Shown in pieces: positions 38,805-47,337 of a stretch of 64,000 nucleotides of DNA. The position numbers were made by a program, and so were the translations under genes. The stretch spans positions 3,269,450 through 3,333,449 of the forward strand of contig NZ_KB889965.1 of the NCBI RefSeq assembly GCF_000372865.1. The letters run 5' to 3'. Source of the DNA: Methylosarcina fibrata AML-C10 (GTDB lineage Bacteria; Pseudomonadota; Gammaproteobacteria; Methylococcales; Methylomonadaceae). Below the pieces are notes generated by a model, which was not told the DNA's origin, did no database searches, and saw only the letters and a program-made list of their open reading frames with translations. Positions within the stretch are counted from its first letter, which is position 1; each line of letters opens with the position of its first letter.

Positions 38805-41600
38805 ATGAATGATGGCTTGATTATTCAACCGCGATCAAAACTCGCTCCGTTATTGCCAAAATCCGTCTGGTGGCAGGCCGGGTTTTGGATTCTGGCCGCA
38901 TTGGCTTTGGCCGCGCCAATTTTAGTTAAGGCTCAAGACGATCTTTCCGTGCCTCCTGACCAGCCATTCGCTGCCGACGGCGTTATTCCCGGCTCTACCG
39001 GCCACAGCGAAATTCACTCTGCGGGCAATCTGCTCTATATCCCGGTGGGGCCGAAGCTTTCCTCGGCAGAGGTGCGCTCCGGGACGCAACCCTCGAGAAA
39101 CAAGGCTCACGCACTCATCGCCGAACGCCTTCGCGAAAAGAAGCCGAAGCCTGGTAATGCCGCCGTTCCCGAGAGAGAAGGAAGCCGGCTGGACAGAGTC
39201 GTCGTGTTTCTCGATGAAAACGGAGAACCCATTCTTCCCGATGCGGAGGAAGCCAGGAAAAAATCGGCTTCTGCTGTTGCCGGCGCAGCGATAGACAACG
39301 AACTGACTTTCACCTTCGATTCCCCTGACCACCCCTGGAGCGCGTCGGATATAGCAACGCTTCAGGCCAGCATCAATACTTTCTATCCTCTGATCAAGGA
39401 AGTGTACGGTGCTCCGGCGTTTTCCAATACCATGAATATCCGGTATGACCCAACCCTTACCGGAAGCGATGTCGCGGGCACCTATTCGTCCTCGACCAAC
39501 GAGCTGACTCTGAGCGAGCTCGACGTCGATGTTCTGGTCCACGAAATCATTCACGCCTTTCGCGACGACTATATCCTTGCAATCAACACCTACGAAGAAG
39601 GGATGACCCGCGCCGCCGAAATCGAGGTTTTCAGCCGTTCCGGGGTGGCTCATCCGTGGGATGATAAACACTCTTATGCCTATGACAGATATTATGAAGG
39701 CCTCAATCTGCCTATCATCGGCAGCAAAAATGGAAACGTTTGGGCAGGTTACGTTTCAGCTCTCGTGCGTTACCAGCTGGCCGGCTACGCCTGGGCCAAG
39801 GCGCTCCTCGAGAATTCCAGTTTTTTCATCAATTTCAATACCCTACTGTATTCCGCGGCGGCCGCCGACCATGGCGTGGTTGCGAATCTGGCGGCACTCA
39901 CCGGCCTGGCGGCCTCCGTCCAGGCCAACGTCGAAGGGAAACCGTTCCAAACATGGTATGCCCAGCAGGGCGTTTTCGACGCGGACCCGCCGCAAGGCTA
40001 CCTTCTCTACCAACGCATCAACCAGGGCAACATTGACTACTTCTACCGAAGCACTTCGGGCACCGAGACAATGCAGGCGGGTAAGACGATTGAGTGGCAA
40101 GACTATGACTACCGGGACGCCCTGCTGCTGAGCGGCAGCGAAGTCACCAACAGTTACGGCGTCGCCGGGGTTGGCTGGCCCGGCAACTATCAGGACAAGT
40201 TGCGGATTGAGGCCAGGACGCAAAGCCCCGCCGGTCCGGTAGCGGATTCCGGCATGCTCAGTTTGGGTTCCGGTGTCGGCGTTTTCGGCTATCTGCCGGC
40301 AAGCAATGCCGGTTCTGTCACTATGACTTCGCTCGACAATATTGTCTCGCCCGTCACCGTGAACGTGGTGAACGGCGCCTTCGCCGAGGATACGCTGGGG
40401 ACTGTCAGAGGACGTTTCCGAGCCGATTTCACCGACGCCACTCACAGCTTTTCGGTTTATTTCAACAAGGATGCCAGCCCCTACTTTCTCCCGATGGCTT
40501 TCTGGATTCAGGGGAAGGTCACCGATTCGGCCGGCGCCCCGCTGCCGGGAGTTACCCTCACCCTTTCCGGAACCTCTGTCACCACCGCCACCTCGGGCCC
40601 GGACGGAAAATTCTTCTTTCCTCATCTCGAAGGCGACCAAAGCTATACCATCACGCCCACCATGACAGGCTTAACCTTCTCGCCTGCCAGCACCGCCCTG
40701 ACGCTGATGGACAAAACCGGCAACGTCAACTTCAGCTCGCAAACGGACACCACCAAACCCACCGGGACGATTTCCATCAACAACGGCGCCGCCAGCACCA
40801 CCACGACGGCGGTGACGCTCACCCTCTCGGCTACCGACACCGGCTCGGGCGTCAGCACGATGCGCTTTTCAAACGACAACGTCACCTGGGGCTCCTGGCT
40901 CACCTTCGCCACCACCGCCTCCCACACGTTGACCAGCGGCGACGGAACGAAGACGGTTTATGCCCAATTCAGAGACGCGGCTCTGAACGTCTCGGATACG
41001 GTAAGCGACTCCATCACTCTCCAGGCTGCCGCGATTCCTGCTGCGCCAAAAACATTGACCGCCGTAATAGGTTCGGGAAACCAGGTCAATTTGAGCTGGA
41101 GCGATCAAAGCACGAACGAAACCGGATTCAAGATCGAACGTTGTTTGGGCAGATTTTGCTCCAACTTCAGCCAGATCGGCGCGGTGGGCCAGAACGTGAC
41201 CGGTTGGACGGATACCACGGTCACTGCGGGCAGCACGTACCGGTATCGGGTTCGAGCCTACAACACGACCGGCAATTCGGCGTATTCCAATATTGCAGGC
41301 ATTACCGTTACCGCCTCGTTGCCGGCCGCCCCCAGCAATCTGACGGCCACGGCCCAATCCACGACCCAAATCAAACTAACCTGGACGGACAATGCTACCA
41401 ACGAAACGCAGTTCAAGATTGAACGCTGCCAAGGTTCCACTTGCTCGAACTTTGTTCAGATTAAAGCGGTCGGGGCCAATAGCACTAACTATACCGACAG
41501 CAACTTGAGAAGCAAGACAGCTTATCGTTATCGGGTACGCGCCTCGAATAATAGCGGTAATTCGGCTTACTCGAACAGCGCCGGTGCCACCACCAAGTGA
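38805..41600 (+). CDS. Secreted multidomain metallopeptidase-like protein with Ig-like and fibronectin III domains
   Basis: A 931-residue exported protein. A hydrophobic signal sequence covers about residues 22-43. The catalytic-like domain contains VLVHEIIHAFRDD (HExxH at 246-250) with TYEEGMTRAAEIE downstream (Glu264/265), a gluzincin-like third ligand. A carboxypeptidase regulatory-like repeat follows (about 567-635, IQGKVTDSAGAPLPGV), then an Ig-like domain with DTGSGVSTMRFSND (about 645-745). Two fibronectin III domains close the protein (about 748-840 and 842-931), each with a doubled Cys motif, ERC-x-G-x2-CSNF. The class is inferred from motifs; the substrate and function are unknown. 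It may act at the cell surface or outside. A GATAGGAGAAGG ribosome site precedes the ATG. Confidence 0.8.
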   Translation: MNDGLIIQPRSKLAPLLPKSVWWQAGFWILAALALAAPILVKAQDDLSVPPDQPFAADGVIPGSTGHSEIHSAGNLLYIPVGPKLSSAEVRSGTQPSRNKAHALIAERLREKKPKPGNAAVPEREGSRLDRVVVFLDENGEPILPDAEEARKKSASAVAGAAIDNELTFTFDSPDHPWSASDIATLQASINTFYPLIKEVYGAPAFSNTMNIRYDPTLTGSDVAGTYSSSTNELTLSELDVDVLVHEIIHAFRDDYILAINTYEEGMTRAAEIEVFSRSGVAHPWDDKHSYAYDRYYEGLNLPIIGSKNGNVWAGYVSALVRYQLAGYAWAKALLENSSFFINFNTLLYSAAAADHGVVANLAALTGLAASVQANVEGKPFQTWYAQQGVFDADPPQGYLLYQRINQGNIDYFYRSTSGTETMQAGKTIEWQDYDYRDALLLSGSEVTNSYGVAGVGWPGNYQDKLRIEARTQSPAGPVADSGMLSLGSGVGVFGYLPASNAGSVTMTSLDNIVSPVTVNVVNGAFAEDTLGTVRGRFRADFTDATHSFSVYFNKDASPYFLPMAFWIQGKVTDSAGAPLPGVTLTLSGTSVTTATSGPDGKFFFPHLEGDQSYTITPTMTGLTFSPASTALTLMDKTGNVNFSSQTDTTKPTGTISINNGAASTTTTAVTLTLSATDTGSGVSTMRFSNDNVTWGSWLTFATTASHTLTSGDGTKTVYAQFRDAALNVSDTVSDSITLQAAAIPAAPKTLTAVIGSGNQVNLSWSDQSTNETGFKIERCLGRFCSNFSQIGAVGQNVTGWTDTTVTAGSTYRYRVRAYNTTGNSAYSNIAGITVTASLPAAPSNLTATAQSTTQIKLTWTDNATNETQFKIERCQGSTCSNFVQIKAVGANSTNYTDSNLRSKTAYRYRVRASNNSGNSAYSNSAGATTK

Positions 41601-42009
41601 TCGAATACTTCAGGTCCGGTCGGAAATGGCGCTGACTTAATCTATGACCTTATGAATTAACATAACGAACCGAAACGGCGGTAAACCGCCGCCCCCGTCA
41701 TGCCTGCCCACCGTTCCACGCGGCGCCAACGGCATCGGATAAAACATTGCGCTGACGGCAGCGGCGCCTTTAGAAAATTCATGCCGGCTCTGTGATTCTT
41801 GTGATTTAATCGAAATCAACAATAATGGTGGAAAATGTTTAAAATCATAGAGGACACGGGGCTCACAGAGGATATGATTTTCAAGCTCTGCGTTTCTCGG
41901 CAAGCGCTCTGTCCATAAGTCCCCTTATGATGGCGATGCCTACCGCTCGCGTCCATGCGGCCGTCCGTGATCCCTGTGGTTTGAAATCAATAACAATTAA
42001 GGAAACAAA
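41601..42009. other. Intergenic region with inverted repeat and imperfect direct repeats
   Basis: About 400 bases with no convincing gene. AAAATCATA (41841-41849) and TATGATTTT (41873-41881) form a perfect 9-bp hairpin around a 23-base loop rich in AGAGG/CACAG. Related CTGTGATT-CTTGTGATTT and GTGATCC-CTGTGGTTTGA tracts at about 41791 and 41967 look like copies of one degraded repeat. A 60-90 codon minus-strand frame here has no recognisable domain and is probably not a gene. Confidence 0.5.
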
Positions 42010-43626
42010 ATGCTCGATCCTCTTCTGCTAAGCGGCACGGCGGCCGCCTTTCTGGTGTTGATCACCCTGATGCTGATCCTGATCTGGCGCAAGATGAATG
42101 CGTTGTCGCAGTCGAACGCCGAACAAATCAAAGCCGAATTGATCAGTCTGCTGGAACGAATGGACCAGTCGCTGAAAGCGGGCCTGAGCGAATCACGCCG
42201 GGAGCTGCGCGAGGTCAGCGCGGAAAACCGCCGCGAAATGAACGAATCGTTCAAGGGCTTTCAGGACACCTTGCTGAACCGGGTCGCGGCCAACAGCAGC
42301 GAACAAAACCGTCAGTTGAACGGCTTTAAAGATGCGTTGAACGCCTTGTCCGAAAAACTGATCGGCAATTCCAACGAATTCAGGCAGAGCGTCAGCGCTT
42401 CGTTTACGGCTTCCAGCGAATCGCTGAACAAGAAGCAGGATGAATTCAGGGAAAGAACGCTGGAAAAACTCGACAGTTTTCAGGAAGGCCTCCGGAACGA
42501 CGCCAAGGAAAATCGCCAGGAGTTGAACGCGGCGCTGAAATCGTTTGAAGGCAAATTCGCCGACGGCATCAAGGATTTCAGCGAACAACTGAGGCTGAAA
42601 TTTTCCGATCTGAACAAACAGCAGCAGGAAACGGCAGAGCAGGCCAGGGCCAGCATTGCCGAGATCAGGGAAACCATCGAAAAACAACTGAAAGCCATCA
42701 GGGAAGACAATACGATGCAACTCAACGAAATGCGCAGAACGGTCGATGAAAAGCTGCACGATACGCTGGAAAAACGCCTGGGCGAATCGTTCAGGCACGT
42801 CAGCGAGCGTCTGGAGCAGGTGCACAAAGGGCTGGGCGAGATGCAGACTCTGGCGGTCGGCGTCGGCGATCTGAAAAAGGTGCTGTCCAACGTCAAAACG
42901 CGCGGCATTCTCGGAGAATATCAACTGGGCAATATTCTGGAGCAGATCCTGTCGCCGGAACAATACGACATCAACGTCGCCACCAAAAAAGGCAGCCAGG
43001 CGAACGTGGAGTATGCGGTCAAATTGCCGGGCAAGGCCGACGACAAGACCGTCTGGCTGCCCATCGATTCCAAGTTCCCGCTGGAAAGCTATCAAGCCTT
43101 GCTCCAGGCGCTGGACGACGGCGATACCGGCAAAATTACCCTGACGCAAAAGCAGTTGATGAATGCCGTGGAAAGCTTCGCCAAGGACATCAGCGGCAAG
43201 TACATCGATCCGCCTCATACGACCGACTTTGCGATTATGTTCCTGCCGGTTGAAAGTTTGTACGCGGAAGTCCTGCGTTACCCTGAAATTTTCGAAAAAT
43301 TGCAGCGCATTTACCGGGTGACCATTACCGGCCCGACCACCTTATCGGCATTGTTGAACAGCCTGCACATGGGGTTCCGGACGCTGGCGGTGCAAAAACG
43401 CAGCAGCGAGGTATGGAACGTGCTGGCCGAGGTAAAAACCGAATTCGTCAAATACGCCGAGCAACTGGATAAAGTGCAAAAACAGCTCCATACCGCGTCC
43501 CACTCATTGGAAACCCTGCAAACAACCCGGACCCATGCGATGGAAAGAAAATTGCGCGGCGTGGAGACGTTGGCCATGGATCAGGACGCCGAAGCGCTGG
43601 TCATGATCGGAACGGAATCCGAATAG
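42010..43626 (+). CDS. rmuC: DNA recombination protein RmuC
   Basis: A 538-residue protein: one N-terminal membrane anchor (about 7-27), a long charged coiled coil (about 30-290), and the conserved RmuC domain (about 300-500) with GILGEYQLGNILEQILSPEQYD, WLPIDSKFPLESYQ and FLPVESLYAEVLR. RmuC limits DNA inversions in E. coli, and its fold is related to restriction-type nucleases. AAGGAAACAAA precedes the ATG. It is separated by about 160 bases from the hyp operon downstream. Confidence 0.96.
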   Translation: MLDPLLLSGTAAAFLVLITLMLILIWRKMNALSQSNAEQIKAELISLLERMDQSLKAGLSESRRELREVSAENRREMNESFKGFQDTLLNRVAANSSEQNRQLNGFKDALNALSEKLIGNSNEFRQSVSASFTASSESLNKKQDEFRERTLEKLDSFQEGLRNDAKENRQELNAALKSFEGKFADGIKDFSEQLRLKFSDLNKQQQETAEQARASIAEIRETIEKQLKAIREDNTMQLNEMRRTVDEKLHDTLEKRLGESFRHVSERLEQVHKGLGEMQTLAVGVGDLKKVLSNVKTRGILGEYQLGNILEQILSPEQYDINVATKKGSQANVEYAVKLPGKADDKTVWLPIDSKFPLESYQALLQALDDGDTGKITLTQKQLMNAVESFAKDISGKYIDPPHTTDFAIMFLPVESLYAEVLRYPEIFEKLQRIYRVTITGPTTLSALLNSLHMGFRTLAVQKRSSEVWNVLAEVKTEFVKYAEQLDKVQKQLHTASHSLETLQTTRTHAMERKLRGVETLAMDQDAEALVMIGTESE

Positions 43627-43785
43627 AGAGTCTGTTCAATCGGGAAAACCGCTTGTCCGTTGCGTTTCGGATCAAAACATTAGGCATTTCATGCAGGTTC
43701 GGATACTATTCGGAACCGAGACCTCCGCACAATCGGGACCGGGTAAACCGTATGGCAACCGCATCGAGCTTATTCATCCGCCGTC

Positions 43786-44127
43786 ATGCATGAACTGTCG
43801 TTGTGCGAAAATATAAGGCAGGTCCTGGAACAACAGGCGCCGCTGCAGCACTATCATCGGGTAAAAACCGTATGGCTGGAGATCGGCAGGCTTTCCGGCG
43901 TGGAACCGGAAGCCATCCGTTTTGCGTTCGAGATCGTCATGCAGGGGTCGGTAGCCGAACGGGCCCGGCTGGAAATTGTCGAAGTACCGGGGGAAGCGCG
44001 CTGCACACAGTGTCTGCAAACCGTAGAGATACAGCAGCGCTATGACGAATGCCCCCGCTGCGGCGGTTATCCGTTACAGATACAAAACGGCGAACAAATG
44101 CGAATCAAGGAACTGGAGGTAGAGTAA
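43786..44127 (+). CDS. hypA: Hydrogenase nickel-insertion accessory protein HypA
   Basis: A 113-residue nickel metallochaperone. The N-terminal Met-His-Glu is the nickel site. The zinc domain has [22 protein letters not shown], i.e. two CxxC pairs. HypA with HypB delivers nickel to NiFe-hydrogenase large subunits. The stop overlaps the hypB start (TAATG). First of six contiguous hyp genes. Confidence 0.96.
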   Translation: MHELSLCENIRQVLEQQAPLQHYHRVKTVWLEIGRLSGVEPEAIRFAFEIVMQGSVAERARLEIVEVPGEARCTQCLQTVEIQQRYDECPRCGGYPLQIQNGEQMRIKELEVE

Positions 44128-44945
44128 TGTGTACAGTCTGCGGCTGCGCCGAAAATGCAACGTCCGACGAGAGCCATGAGCACGGCCATCGCCATCCGCA
44201 TCATCACGAATACGTCCTGGGTTCCACCCAGACGCATGTTCCGGGGATGAGCCAGGCGCGCCTGGTCAAAATAGAGCAGGACATCCTCGGCAAGAACAAT
44301 CGGTATGCCGCCGCCAACCGCGATTATCTGACCCGGCACGGCCTGTTCGCGCTGAATCTGGTGTCCAGTCCCGGATCCGGCAAAACCACGCTGCTGACGC
44401 AAACGATCGAACGGCTCAAACCGGAATTTACCGTCGGCGTGATCGAAGGCGATCAGCAAACCGCCCTCGACGCCGAGCGCATCCGCCAAACGGGAGCCAG
44501 GGCCGTGCAGATCAATACCGGCAAGGGCTGCCATCTGGACGCCCATCGAGTCGGACATGCGCTGGAAGATCTGGCCTTGCCGGACAACGGCGTCGTTTTT
44601 ATAGAAAACGTCGGCAATCTGGTGTGCCCTGCGGCATTCGATCTGGGAGAAGCTCACAAAGTGGTGGTGTTGTCCGTCACTGAGGGCGAAGATAAACCCA
44701 TCAAGTATCCGGACATGTTCCATGCCGCCGATCTGATGATTCTGAACAAGATCGATTTGTTGCCGTATCTGGACTTCGACGTGCAGCAATGTATCCGCTA
44801 CGCCCGCCGGGTCAATCCGCGCATCACAATCCTGGAACTGTCGGCCAAAACGGGACAGGGCATGGACGCATGGCTGCAATGGCTCCAGGCCGGCCGGACG
44901 CTGAATGCGATCGGCCAATCGTTGCCCGCGGGCGGCCAGGCTTAA
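44127..44945 (+). CDS. hypB: Hydrogenase nickel-incorporation GTPase HypB
   Basis: A 272-residue SIMIBI GTPase. The extreme N-terminus is MCTVCGC, the high-affinity nickel motif, followed by a His-rich tract [13 protein letters not shown] (about residues 17-31). The P-loop is [11 protein letters not shown], switch/effector [13 protein letters not shown], and the metal-binding CPAAFDLGE and NKIDLLPYL follow. GTP hydrolysis drives nickel transfer with HypA. The His-rich insert suggests nickel storage in addition to delivery. The frame continues upstream, but the ATG at 44127 begins the real protein. Confidence 0.96.
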   Translation: MCTVCGCAENATSDESHEHGHRHPHHHEYVLGSTQTHVPGMSQARLVKIEQDILGKNNRYAAANRDYLTRHGLFALNLVSSPGSGKTTLLTQTIERLKPEFTVGVIEGDQQTALDAERIRQTGARAVQINTGKGCHLDAHRVGHALEDLALPDNGVVFIENVGNLVCPAAFDLGEAHKVVVLSVTEGEDKPIKYPDMFHAADLMILNKIDLLPYLDFDVQQCIRYARRVNPRITILELSAKTGQGMDAWLQWLQAGRTLNAIGQSLPAGGQA

Positions 44946-44948
44946 TTT

Positions 44949-45182
44949 ATGTGTCTGGCGCTGCCCGCTCGAGTCGAGGCGATCGATACGGCGACCGGCA
45001 TGGCCACGGTCGCGGTCGAGCAGGTCAGAGTCGAGGTGTCCCTGGCCTTGGTCGACGACGTCCGGGTAGGCGATTACGTACTGGTCCACGTCGGTTACGC
45101 GCTGAACAAAATCAGCGAGGAAGAAGCCGAAAAAACGCTGGCGCTCTTCGCCGAAGCAGGCCTGAGCGGTTCACCGCCATGA
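44949..45182 (+). CDS. hypC: Hydrogenase assembly chaperone HypC
   Basis: A 77-residue OB-fold protein that begins MCLALPARVEAID, with the invariant Cys2 that binds the Fe(CN)2CO group with HypD. GDYVLVHVGYALNKISEEEAEKTL is the typical C-terminal half. It starts 3 bases after hypB and overlaps hypD by 4 bases (ATGA). Confidence 0.97.
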   Translation: MCLALPARVEAIDTATGMATVAVEQVRVEVSLALVDDVRVGDYVLVHVGYALNKISEEEAEKTLALFAEAGLSGSPP

Positions 45183-46303
45183 AATACATCGAAGAATTCC
45201 GGCAACGGCATCTTGCGGCAGGGCTGGCCGAGGCGATAGCCCGGGAAGCCAATACCGGACGGCGCTACAAACTGATGGAGTTCTGCGGCGGGCACACCCA
45301 TGCCATTTACCGCTACGGCATTCAGGATTTCATGCCTGCCAACGTCGAATTCATTCACGGACCCGGCTGCCCTGTCTGTGTGTTGCCGACCGGACGCATC
45401 GATGACGCCATCGCCCTGGCCGAGCGGTTCGGAGTCATTCTTTGCACCTACGCCGACATGCTCCGCGTTCCCGCCGGCGGCCAAAGAAGCCTGATGAAGG
45501 CGAAAGCGCAAGGCGCGGACATCCGCATGGTGTATTCCAGTCAGGATGCTCTGAAAATTGCACGGGCCAATCCCGGACGGGAAGTCGTCTTTTTTGCGAT
45601 AGGCTTCGAGACCACGACGCCGCCCACGGCCGTCGCCATCCGGCAGGCGCAAAGCGAAGGGCTCAAGAATTTTTCGGTCTTCTGCAATCACGTGCTGACG
45701 CCGGTGGCGATGCGCGCGATTCTGGATTCTCCGGAAAAAGTCGAAATCGACGGTTTTCTGGGGCCTTCCCACGTCAGCACCGTCATCGGCAGCTCGCCCT
45801 ACCGGGAGTTTGCCGACCATTATCGAAAGCCCGTGGTCATCTCGGGATTCGAGCCTTTGGACGTGATGCAGTCGACCTTGATGCTGATCCGCCAGTTGAA
45901 CGAGGGGCGCTGTGAGGTCGAGAACGAATATACCCGCGCCGTGAGCCCCGAAGGCAACCGAAAGGCGCAGGCACTGGTTGCCGACGTCTTCGAATTGCGC
46001 GCCGCATTCGAATGGCGCGGCTTGGGGCTGCTCGCCGGCAGCGCGCTTCGGATAAAGCCCGATTATGCCCGCTTCGATGCCGAGCGGCGGTTTACCCTGC
46101 CGGCCGTCCGGGCCCACGACGTCAAAGGCTGCGAATGCCCGTCCATTCTGCGAGGTTTGAAACGCCCGGTCGACTGCAAATTATTCGGCACGGTCTGCAC
46201 CCCGGAAAACCCGATGGGCTCCTGCATGGTGTCGTCCGAAGGCGCGTGCGCCGCGTATTGGTCTTACGGACGTCTGCCGATTCAAAAAAGAGCACCGGCA
46301 TGA
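45179..46303 (+). CDS. hypD: Hydrogenase formation protein HypD
   Basis: A 374-residue protein holding a [4Fe-4S] cluster that assembles the Fe(CN)2CO cofactor with HypC. Landmarks: KLMEFCGGHTHAIYRYGI, FIHGPGCPVCVLPTGRID, FAIGFETTTPPTA, FCNHVLTPVAMRAI, and the cluster cysteines in the C-terminal region (VKGCECPSILRG, ...CKLFGTVCTPENPMGSCMVS). The ATG at 45179 overlaps the hypC stop; an open frame upstream is not part of the gene. Confidence 0.97.
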   Translation: MKYIEEFRQRHLAAGLAEAIAREANTGRRYKLMEFCGGHTHAIYRYGIQDFMPANVEFIHGPGCPVCVLPTGRIDDAIALAERFGVILCTYADMLRVPAGGQRSLMKAKAQGADIRMVYSSQDALKIARANPGREVVFFAIGFETTTPPTAVAIRQAQSEGLKNFSVFCNHVLTPVAMRAILDSPEKVEIDGFLGPSHVSTVIGSSPYREFADHYRKPVVISGFEPLDVMQSTLMLIRQLNEGRCEVENEYTRAVSPEGNRKAQALVADVFELRAAFEWRGLGLLAGSALRIKPDYARFDAERRFTLPAVRAHDVKGCECPSILRGLKRPVDCKLFGTVCTPENPMGSCMVSSEGACAAYWSYGRLPIQKRAPA

Positions 46304-47337
46304 GCCGTTACCGGTCGACTCTCGATTTGCGGCACGGCGCCGTCGACATGAGCCACGGCAGCGGCGGCCGTGCGATGGCGCAGTTGATCGAAGAATTGTT
46401 CATCCGGCATCTGGATAACGACTTGTTGCGCCAGGCCAACGATCAGGCGATGTTCGAGCCGCCGCCGGGCCGCCTGGCGGTCAGCACCGACAGTTACGTG
46501 ATTTCGCCGCTGTTTTTTCCCGGCGGCGACATCGGCTCGCTGGCGGTGCACGGCACGATCAACGACGTCGCGATGGCCGGCGCCAAGCCGCTTTATCTCT
46601 CCGCCGGCTTTATCCTCGAAGAAGGCTTTTTGCTGGCGGATCTGGAAAGGATCGTGATCAGCATGGCCGCCGCCGCCCGGCAGGCCGGCACGCCGGTCAT
46701 CGCGGGCGATACCAAGGTCGTGGAGCGGGGCAAGGGCGACGGCATTTTCATTACCACGACCGGCATCGGGGTCGTGCCGGAGAACGTCCGTATTTCCGGC
46801 GATCGGGCCGAGGCGGGCGACCGCATACTGATCAACGGCTGCATCGGGGACCACGGCGTGGCCATCCTGGCCAGCCGAGAAAATCTTCAGTTTTCGACCG
46901 TGATCCAGTCGGACTCCGCGGCCCTGGCCGACCTGGTCGCCTGTATGGTGCGGGCGGTTCCCGACATTCACTGCTTGCGCGATCCGACCCGCGGCGGTCT
47001 GGCGACGACCTTGAACGAACTGGCGCGCCAGTCCGGCGTCGGGATGATGATCCGGGAAGACGCCATTCCGGTGAAGCCTTCGGTCAAAGCCGCCTGCGAA
47101 TTGCTGGGCCTGGACCCGCTGTATATCGCCAACGAAGGCAAGCTGGTCTGTCTCTGTCCGCCGGAACAGGCCGAGGCCTTGCTTGCGGTGATGCGCCGTC
47201 ATCCCTTGGGCCGAGAGGCCGCCATCATCGGCGAAGTCGTTGCGGATCCGGATGGGCTGGTCCGGATGGCAACCGGCTTCGGCGGCCACCGCGTCGTCGA
47301 TTGGCTGGCCGGGGAGCAACTGCCCCGAATCTGCTGA
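46300..47337 (+). CDS. hypE: Carbamoyl dehydratase HypE
   Basis: A 345-residue PurM-fold enzyme that turns a carbamoylated C-terminal cysteine into a thiocyanate, the source of the hydrogenase cyanide ligands. The N-terminal half has MSHGSGGRAMAQLIEELF and AVSTDSYVISPLFFPGGDIG, and the C-terminus ends PRIC, whose last cysteine is the carbamoyl acceptor. Overlaps hypD (ATGA) and the start of hypF (TGATG). Confidence 0.97.
   Translation: MSRYRSTLDLRHGAVDMSHGSGGRAMAQLIEELFIRHLDNDLLRQANDQAMFEPPPGRLAVSTDSYVISPLFFPGGDIGSLAVHGTINDVAMAGAKPLYLSAGFILEEGFLLADLERIVISMAAAARQAGTPVIAGDTKVVERGKGDGIFITTTGIGVVPENVRISGDRAEAGDRILINGCIGDHGVAILASRENLQFSTVIQSDSAALADLVACMVRAVPDIHCLRDPTRGGLATTLNELARQSGVGMMIREDAIPVKPSVKAACELLGLDPLYIANEGKLVCLCPPEQAEALLAVMRRHPLGREAAIIGEVVADPDGLVRMATGFGGHRVVDWLAGEQLPRIC

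Noticed and set aside
41637-41903. 88-codon minus-strand open frame after the secreted peptidase
   Set aside because: It runs through the hairpin and repeat tract and shows no recognised domain.
44049-44126. Upstream extension of hypB
   Set aside because: The frame is open, but the ATG at 44127 overlaps the hypA stop and begins with the MCTVCGC motif, so the extension is not coding in this frame.
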